A DNA stretch of 10,872 nt. Origin: JANYGM01 sp043764015. Its GTDB lineage: Bacteria > Bacteroidota > Bacteroidia > Cytophagales > Thermonemataceae. Below, piece after piece: positions 7,101 to 10,872 of this stretch. A model generated the notes under the pieces. That model saw only the letters and a program-made list of their open reading frames with translations. It had not been told where the DNA came from and made no database searches. The stretch is taken from NCBI GenBank assembly GCA_043764015.1, contig JAYUKY010000076.1, forward strand, positions 1 through 10,872, read 5' to 3'. Positions within the stretch are counted from its first letter, which is position 1. Every line of letters begins with the position of its first letter. The position numbers were made by a program, and so were the translations under genes.

Positions 7101-7454
7101 GGAGAGGAGATTTGGAGAGTGGATATGGTGCTTATGAATTTGTTTATTACAAGTGCGTATGCCCTGATTATTGCAACTATTTCACCAAATTGGCTGGGAG
7201 TGTGGCTTTCTGTGGTGATTATCATTCACGCAATGGCACTTTTGTTTAGTTCTACCAAAAAAAGGCTCAAATTCTATATGCGCTTATCTATTTTCTACTT
7301 TTTGGGCGTGATAGCTAAGTTGTTTTTTAATGATATGGCAAACTTTACCATTGTTCAGAAGGTTATTGTGTTTATGGTAATAGGCGCAATAATGCTAATA
7401 GGAGCGTTTTTATTTATGAAAATCAAAAATGATGTGGAGGAAAAAGAAGCATAG
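4131..7454 (+). CDS. DUF2339-family giant membrane protein with N-terminal zinc ribbon
   Basis: The 1107-residue product begins with a zinc-ribbon-like pair of CxxC motifs (C5, C8, C23, C26: CQNC then CIKC). A charged, Glu/Lys/Gln-rich coiled-coil region follows (about residues 115-187). From about residue 227 to the C-terminus it is almost wholly membrane helices, well over twenty. The tail KIKNDVEEKEA is soluble. This order matches the predicted membrane proteins grouped as DUF2339, whose function is unknown; the dense short helices resemble polytopic transporters or lipid/glycan-handling proteins, but no catalytic motif is seen. The start was chosen at ATG 4131 because the upstream in-frame TTG at 4092 lies before the heptamer array and would only add translated repeat. 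It is divergent from the ureohydrolase gene and lies 126 bp before priA. Confidence 0.85.
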   Translation: MNIICQNCQTKNHFSSPQNGYYCIKCQEIITISVDNMLVFENDITALRKEMTAAMNKFYDSYEKEVNKISQLEKSFELFKDVWEVSKPALNITPIIANEVVVSVSKVISEKPQETISQEQKDILAREKWEREHQAAIFLKEAQEREALFAKIQEKEQEKYKQLQKEKQQKAHAKAQEIKAEKERLAAIPQEPSMLEEVLVDVLVPFSQLRTMTLKVINHYKEKNQLPVFFMVVGGIVALLLGFAFLMQYADSTFSEISKYVFSASVVAGLTIWGLRLNNNNSEFKEFGSAIVGLACALAYLVVYSVTDSPILTIFSNSAIGFVLIFLVTVGTSYLSFRYETKVVAVISLLGGAFAPMYIDSINITVFYFIYLFILCITALFVGRAIKWKVMDTLSFVVASVAISIIFYQKQPAIPVVQYTIVFLAFAYLFFYVAIFEKNLLPKQTLESKNIVMLIGSAGFLVINLFYLYDNTQNPALGLRTLGTIHLVNASVFVLGFAIFRKTLSNNMATLFFVLSGVFLGFAFPLIFERNTSGIFWALEAVALVYCGFLFNLPLVRKEGYLGLILAAGKIALSMPEILDNWEFVLWTDGYIQLVGFVAVLAILIGFFNHFKAKLVDIEENLSIFLYQTAATLLLVCVWTGVYFYMREKTYILGIFGVYSYIFWGHRSKSFLIEILGLAHLGLIAYGGYLSVLEVNSAVFALQTLLGKIAIVEIFVSLWLLQLMYEKTAPKYNPQAPEYQGENMLKESPTMSLVKLFRELFYLLIPILLLFSVNRLYPIYLPVAIWASVTINYVLNLFVKRTLLTWELYALIGIGTYLLVFSQSPLEISAMSIAGGILALAGIFIHGQGYKDKNYFQAKENYLFTYLFYFVGLCSYLIFIGLHGDLQDVGINNFSVYTSGLFVVSVYFFGLAYFSKDTFVPIKHNRSLAFRVGYLALLFGMLLKTFVSANTPNENIIFTLDTAIWLVLMLISVGFLVKIIHPKQVEYPHQGEEIWRVDMVLMNLFITSAYALIIATISPNWLGVWLSVVIIIHAMALLFSSTKKRLKFYMRLSIFYFLGVIAKLFFNDMANFTIVQKVIVFMVIGAIMLIGAFLFMKIKNDVEEKEA

Positions 7455-7463
7455 AAAATGTAG

Positions 7464-7484
7464 GGGCTGGGCTTGTCCCAGCCC
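7464..7484. repeat. GC-rich hairpin after the DUF2339 gene
   Basis: GGGCTGGG, a CTTGT loop and CCCAGCCC form a perfect 8-bp stem 9 nt after the stop codon. No T tract follows (AATGTGTGAAA), so it fits a REP-like repeat better than a textbook intrinsic terminator, although it could still stop or stabilise the transcript's 3' end. Confidence 0.7.
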
Positions 7485-7529
7485 AATGTGTGAAATTAAC
7501 ACGACAAACAAAAAAACAAAATAAACAGA

Positions 7530-7549
7530 CAATGGGGCATGCCCCATTG
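7530..7549. repeat. Perfect 20-bp palindrome upstream of priA
   Basis: CAATGGGGCATGCCCCATTG is self-complementary over its full length. It lies 32 nt before the chosen priA start and contains an ATG (7539) that opens the priA frame, which is a probable false start. Together with the hairpin at 7464-7484 it forms a GC-rich pair in an otherwise AT-rich spacer, typical of REP-type intergenic repeats. Confidence 0.8.
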
Positions 7550-7580
7550 CGTAATGAATGTATATTTTTTACCTAAAATT

Positions 7581-10091
7581 ATGAATGAATTATTCCGTAA
7601 GGACAGAGAAACTGAACGCATCACCTTGTTTGTTGATGTTATTTTACCTATTCCTATTCCTAAGTTGTTTACTTACCGTGTTCCCTTTGAGCTAAATGAT
7701 AATATACTTGTGGGCGCACGTGTGATAGTGCAATTTGGTAATAAAAAGGTCTTAACTGCCGTAGTTCACACAGTACATCAAAATCCGCCCCAACAATATC
7801 AAGCTAAATACATCTTAGAACTCCTTGACGAGATACCATTAGTTACTCATAAGCAATTAGAAATGTTTATGTGGATGTCGGAGTATTATATGTGTACCAT
7901 TGGTGAAGTGCTGAACGCCGCACTTCCTTCTGGGTTGAAAATAAGTAGTCAGTCTAGGGTAGAAATTAACCAAAATATCAATTTAGATGAACTTTCTTTG
8001 ACAGAAAAAGAACAAAAACTAATTAACATTTTGTATGAAAAGAAGTCGCTTGCGTATAATGAAGCGGCAGTTTTGATGGAAGTCAAAAATATTTATAATC
8101 TTATCAAGTCGCTTGTACTCAAAGAAGCTGTAATTGTTTATGAGGAAGTCAAAGAGCGTTATCAGCCCAAAAAATTAAGGAAGATTAGGCTTACTCGTGA
8201 TTTCCTAGACAAGGCTGACCTTGAAAGATTGTTTAAATTGTTAGAAGATAGCCCAAAACAAATGGACGTGGTGCTTTTGTATCTTCGTAATGTGCCTGTA
8301 TTTAAAGATTGGACGCTTAATGAAGGAGGTTTGGAGAAGACAATTTTTGTGTCGTCCAAGATAATTTCTAATTCGTCCCTCTCAACGCTTATTAAAAACG
8401 GCGTATTTGAAGAGTTTGAGGTAGTTATTTCACGTTTTGCCGACATTGCAGCAGCAGACGACTACGAACTTAATCTTAGTGAAGCGCAACAAATAGCTTC
8501 TAACCAAATATTAGATTTCTTTCAGAAAAAAGATACTGTACTTTTGCACGGCATTACAGGTAGTGGCAAGACAGAAATATACATTGACTTAATACAAAAA
8601 GTATTAGAGGGCGGCTCACAAGTGCTTTTCTTGTTGCCAGAGATTGCGCTCACCACGCAAATAGTGGCAAGGCTTAGAAAAGTCTTTGGGGACAAGATGG
8701 GAGTTTATCACTCCAAATTCTCTGACAATGAAAGGGTAGAAGTTTGGCGTGGGGTCATCTCTGGTAAGTTTCAGTTCGTGGTAGGAGTACGTTCTAGCAT
8801 CTTTTTGCCTTTTGATAACTTGGGCTTAATGATTGTGGACGAAGAACACGAAACATCTTACAAGCAACACGAACCTGCGCCCCGTTATCACGCTCGTGAT
8901 ATGGCACTCGTAATGGCTCGTAGCCAGCAAGCAAAGGTTTTGTTGGGGTCAGCAACACCTTCTATTGAGAGTTTTTTTAATGCGAGGACGGAAAAATATG
9001 GTTTGGTCAGCTTGACAGAGCGTTTTGGGACGGCACAATTACCTGATATACAACTCGTAGATATTAAAAAGGAGAAAAAAGAGAAGACAATGAAACAAGG
9101 TTTCTCTTCTGTGTTAATAAATGCACTAGAACACAACATAAAAAAAGGTGAACAGGCAATATTATTTCAAAATAGGCGAGGTTATGCACCTTATGTGACG
9201 TGTCAAGAGTGTGCCTACATTCCAAAATGCAATAATTGCAACGTAACACTTACTTATCACATGTATTCATCAGAACTTAGGTGTCATTATTGCGGTCATA
9301 AGCAAAATTTGCCAGTAGAATGTCCTGCTTGTGGTGCTGTGAAGATAAAAACAGTTGGTTATGGCACAGAAAAATTAGAAGATGAGATGAAAGAAATTGT
9401 TCCAGAGGCAAGAGTTAGGCGTATGGACTTAGACACAACACGTAAAAAGAACGCATATCAGAACATTATCAATGAATTTGAGAATGGGAACATAGATGTT
9501 TTAGTGGGAACGCAGATGGTTAGTAAGGGTTTGGACTTTGATAAAGTTAGTTTGGTGGGTATTTTTGATGCGGACAGACTGTTATATTTTGCGGACTTCC
9601 GTTCACACGAAAGGGCGTTTCAGTTAATTACACAGGTGAGTGGGCGTGCTGGTAGAAGAGAGCAAAAAGGACAAGTTATCATTCAAACATCTAATATGGA
9701 GCATCAAACGCTTCAAAAAGTCATTAAAGGAGATTATGAAGGCTTATTTAGTGAAGAGATTTTGGAGAGAGAAAAGTATGGTTACCCACCTTATACCCGT
9801 CTTATCAAGCTAACAGTACGTCATACGGAAAAAAAGATAGCTTTTGAGGCGGCAGAAGTGCTTGCAGAGAACTTACGAATAAAGATAGGGCAAGAACGTG
9901 TACTAGGACCTGAATCTCCAATGGTGGACAGAGTACGCAATCAGTACTTGAGAACAATACTTATTAAATTGGAGAAAGAAAAAATAAATTTGAAGGTTGT
10001 CAAAGATATTATTAGCAAAGAAGCACAAGCAACTTCGTTAATGAAAGACTTTAAAAGCGCACAAGTTGTGGTAGATGTTGATCCAATTTAA
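7581..10091 (+). CDS. priA: Replication restart helicase PriA (primosomal protein N')
   Basis: The 836-residue superfamily-2 3'-5' DNA helicase recognises stalled forks and reloads the replicative helicase. The N-terminal fork-binding domain starts at VDVILPIPIPKLFTYRVP. In order (numbered from the ATG at 7581) come Walker A GITGSGKT (324-331), the DEEH box (420-423), motif III SAT (457-459) and a zinc module of eight cysteines (541, 544, 550, 553, 568, 571, 581, 584). Then come GTQM (643-646), the motif VI sequence QVSGRAGR (685-692) and the C-terminal PriA domain. All key residues are intact. The length exceeds E. coli PriA (about 730) but suits Bacteroidota homologues. An in-frame ATG at 7539 lies inside a palindrome and would add MPHCVMNVYFLPKI, unlike family N-termini, so the third ATG (7581) is preferred. 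It follows the DUF2339 gene on the same strand; no separate promoter was recognised. Confidence 0.96.
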   Translation: MNELFRKDRETERITLFVDVILPIPIPKLFTYRVPFELNDNILVGARVIVQFGNKKVLTAVVHTVHQNPPQQYQAKYILELLDEIPLVTHKQLEMFMWMSEYYMCTIGEVLNAALPSGLKISSQSRVEINQNINLDELSLTEKEQKLINILYEKKSLAYNEAAVLMEVKNIYNLIKSLVLKEAVIVYEEVKERYQPKKLRKIRLTRDFLDKADLERLFKLLEDSPKQMDVVLLYLRNVPVFKDWTLNEGGLEKTIFVSSKIISNSSLSTLIKNGVFEEFEVVISRFADIAAADDYELNLSEAQQIASNQILDFFQKKDTVLLHGITGSGKTEIYIDLIQKVLEGGSQVLFLLPEIALTTQIVARLRKVFGDKMGVYHSKFSDNERVEVWRGVISGKFQFVVGVRSSIFLPFDNLGLMIVDEEHETSYKQHEPAPRYHARDMALVMARSQQAKVLLGSATPSIESFFNARTEKYGLVSLTERFGTAQLPDIQLVDIKKEKKEKTMKQGFSSVLINALEHNIKKGEQAILFQNRRGYAPYVTCQECAYIPKCNNCNVTLTYHMYSSELRCHYCGHKQNLPVECPACGAVKIKTVGYGTEKLEDEMKEIVPEARVRRMDLDTTRKKNAYQNIINEFENGNIDVLVGTQMVSKGLDFDKVSLVGIFDADRLLYFADFRSHERAFQLITQVSGRAGRREQKGQVIIQTSNMEHQTLQKVIKGDYEGLFSEEILEREKYGYPPYTRLIKLTVRHTEKKIAFEAAEVLAENLRIKIGQERVLGPESPMVDRVRNQYLRTILIKLEKEKINLKVVKDIISKEAQATSLMKDFKSAQVVVDVDPI

Positions 10092-10108
10092 GTAAAAAGC
10101 GAAATTCA

Positions 10109-10132
10109 ATAGTTTAGATTTACTATTTTATT
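10109..10132 (+). terminator. Weak hairpin after priA
   Basis: AATAGT and ACTATT pair around an 8-nt loop about 17 bp past the priA stop and are followed by TTATTT. It could be an inefficient intrinsic terminator, but the 6-bp AT stem makes this doubtful. Confidence 0.25.
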
Positions 10133-10162
10133 TAGAACAAATAAATATAATACGTATATTTG
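10131..10162 (+). promoter_or_regulatory. Putative promoter of the EamA gene
   Basis: TTTA (10131-10134), a 20-nt spacer and TATATTTG (10155-10162) match the Bacteroidota promoter pattern, with one mismatch in the upstream box and a perfect TAnnTTTG downstream. Transcription would start near 10169, about 46 nt before the ATG, so the gene need not depend on priA readthrough. Confidence 0.55.
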
Positions 10163-10215
10163 TGGCGTTAATCACACTAAAAAAATAGTATAACCTTAAA
10201 ATAGAACCTAAGCAA

Positions 10216-10641
10216 ATGATGAATAATGCGGTGTTTTTGGCAGTAGTGGCAATGGTTTTTGCGGGACTTACAAGCGTGATAGCTAAGTTTGGTTTGAAGG
10301 ATATTACTGCTGATTTGGGGCTTGCGGTGCGTACTTTGGTAGTATTTGGTATTGTGATGCTTAATTATATGGCTTTTCACTCACCAAAAGAACTGCAAAC
10401 GCTCACAAAAAACAATGTAGTGTTTTTAGCAATATCTGGAATTACGACATCAATTTCTTGGATATTTTATTATAAAGCTATTAAGATGGGAAATGTGTCG
10501 CAGGTGGCACTTATTGATAAGGGAAGCATTATTATTACGCTTATTTTGTCATTTACCTTGCTAAATGAGCCAATGAGTGCTAAGGTTTTGTTTGGTGCAG
10601 GCTTTATTTTGATAGGCTTAATTATCTTGATGATAAAATAA
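10216..10641 (+). CDS. EamA/DMT-superfamily transporter, single-domain form
   Basis: The 141-residue membrane protein contains one EamA domain instead of the usual tandem pair (about 280-300 residues). Five helices are predicted, near 4-24, 33-53, 67-88, 96-116 and 121-140. Family features are the first-helix segment with a buried lysine (AKFGLK), the YYKAIKMGNVSQVALID stretch and the FTLLNEP element before the last helix. Single-domain members are thought to assemble as dimers and export or import small metabolites or drugs; the substrate is unknown. The stop TAA and a full-length domain show that it is complete, not truncated. Two adjacent ATGs (10216 and 10219) could start it; the first is used. 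It lies 124 bp after priA with its own promoter-like motif. Confidence 0.88.
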   Translation: MMNNAVFLAVVAMVFAGLTSVIAKFGLKDITADLGLAVRTLVVFGIVMLNYMAFHSPKELQTLTKNNVVFLAISGITTSISWIFYYKAIKMGNVSQVALIDKGSIIITLILSFTLLNEPMSAKVLFGAGFILIGLIILMIK

Positions 10642-10650
10642 ATACTTCAA

Positions 10651-10704
10651 TTCCGAATTATAAATTACGAATTATAAATTACGAATTATAAATTCCGAAT
10701 TACG
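10651..10704. repeat. 14-bp tandem array (GAATTATAAATTAC, three units plus flanks)
   Basis: Units start at 10655, 10669 and 10683, the third ending in CC instead of AC. TTCC precedes the first unit and GAATTACG follows the last. The array begins 9 nt after the EamA stop. It resembles the AATTATAAATT repeats common in Bacteroidota spacers and is related in composition, not in period, to the heptamer arrays near 2730, 3930 and 4110. Confidence 0.8.
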
Positions 10705-10724
10705 TTAATTTCTTCTAAAATGCC

Positions 10725-10748
10725 GTTGTTTGTGTCTTCACAAATAAC
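10725..10748. repeat. 10-bp stem-loop in the right-hand spacer
   Basis: GTTGTTTGTG, a TCTT loop and CACAAATAAC pair over ten positions with one G-T wobble. Neither strand has a convincing U tract after the stem, so a terminator call is not made. It may be part of a dispersed repeat. Confidence 0.45.
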
Positions 10749-10848
10749 AAATAAAATAAATTCACTTAAAATAAATGTTACTGTAAAAGTTCCGTTGCAA
10801 AAAATGTTTTACCTTTGGTTTTTATAAAGAAAAATACAAGTGGTTAAA

Positions 10849-10872
10849 ATGACGTGGCATAAATTAAAAAAT
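10849..10872 (+). CDS. Possible start of a further gene, cut by the window edge
   Basis: An ATG opens a frame (MTWHKLKN) that is still open at the edge. A TACCTTTG box (10810-10817), matching the Bacteroidota TAnnTTTG element, lies 31 nt upstream, but no TTTG partner is found at the proper distance. Eight codons are too few to identify a product. Confidence 0.2.

Noticed and set aside
7539..7580. Upstream ATG extending PriA by 14 residues
   Set aside because: The ATG lies inside a perfect palindrome and the extension does not resemble PriA N-termini; ATG 7581 gives the usual short lead into the VDVILP segment.
10686..10808. A 40-codon minus-strand frame with protein-like composition (ends EEINVIRNL)
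   Set aside because: It has no ATG, GTG or TTG start near its beginning, runs into the 14-bp repeat at its end and is bounded by stops; it may be a repeat or gene remnant but cannot be supported as a gene.

Overview
The window looks like chromosomal DNA of a low-GC member of the Bacteroidota, possibly of the Cytophagia type (inference). Three things point there: promoter motifs of the TTTG-N20-TAnnTTTG class, an absence of clear Shine-Dalgarno sequences, and intergenic repeats typical of the phylum (AATTGTG heptamers, AATCACGG/CCGTGATT arrays, AACCCC-AAC-GGGGTT hairpins). No phage, plasmid, tRNA, rRNA or CRISPR signal was seen.

Layout. On the minus strand, positions 1-2040 hold metY (O-acetylhomoserine sulfhydrylase). 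Its leader is about 530 nt long and contains, in transcript order, a Bacteroidota promoter, a SAM-I (S-box) riboswitch, an unannotated 34-codon leader ORF ending in a Cys-Arg-Cys-Cys-Cys run, and a degenerate repeat element just before the gene. Positions 2108-2345 hold a terminator-like hairpin and a 177-bp imperfect inverted repeat. Then come two more minus-strand genes, a small four-helix membrane protein (2353-2718) and an arginase/agmatinase-family ureohydrolase (2840-3910). A divergent promoter region follows, and from it runs to the right a very large DUF2339 membrane protein with a zinc-ribbon N-terminus (4131-7454), the replication-restart helicase PriA (7581-10091) and a single-domain EamA/DMT transporter (10216-10641). 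The right edge is intergenic repeat and possibly the first codons of another gene.

How the parts relate. The clearest system is the metY control region. SAM is sensed by the riboswitch, and cysteine supply could be sensed by a ribosome translating the CRCCC leader peptide. The two signals would be integrated on one transcript for the enzyme that fixes sulfide into homocysteine. The riboswitch and the leader frame are read directly from the sequence; the cysteine-attenuation role is inference. The other genes are ordinary housekeeping or accessory genes with no obvious shared pathway.

The second notable pattern is that heptamer arrays sit directly against the start codons of three consecutive genes, all in the same orientation relative to the gene. 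One array creates a false upstream start for the DUF2339 gene. A palindrome creates a similar false start for priA.
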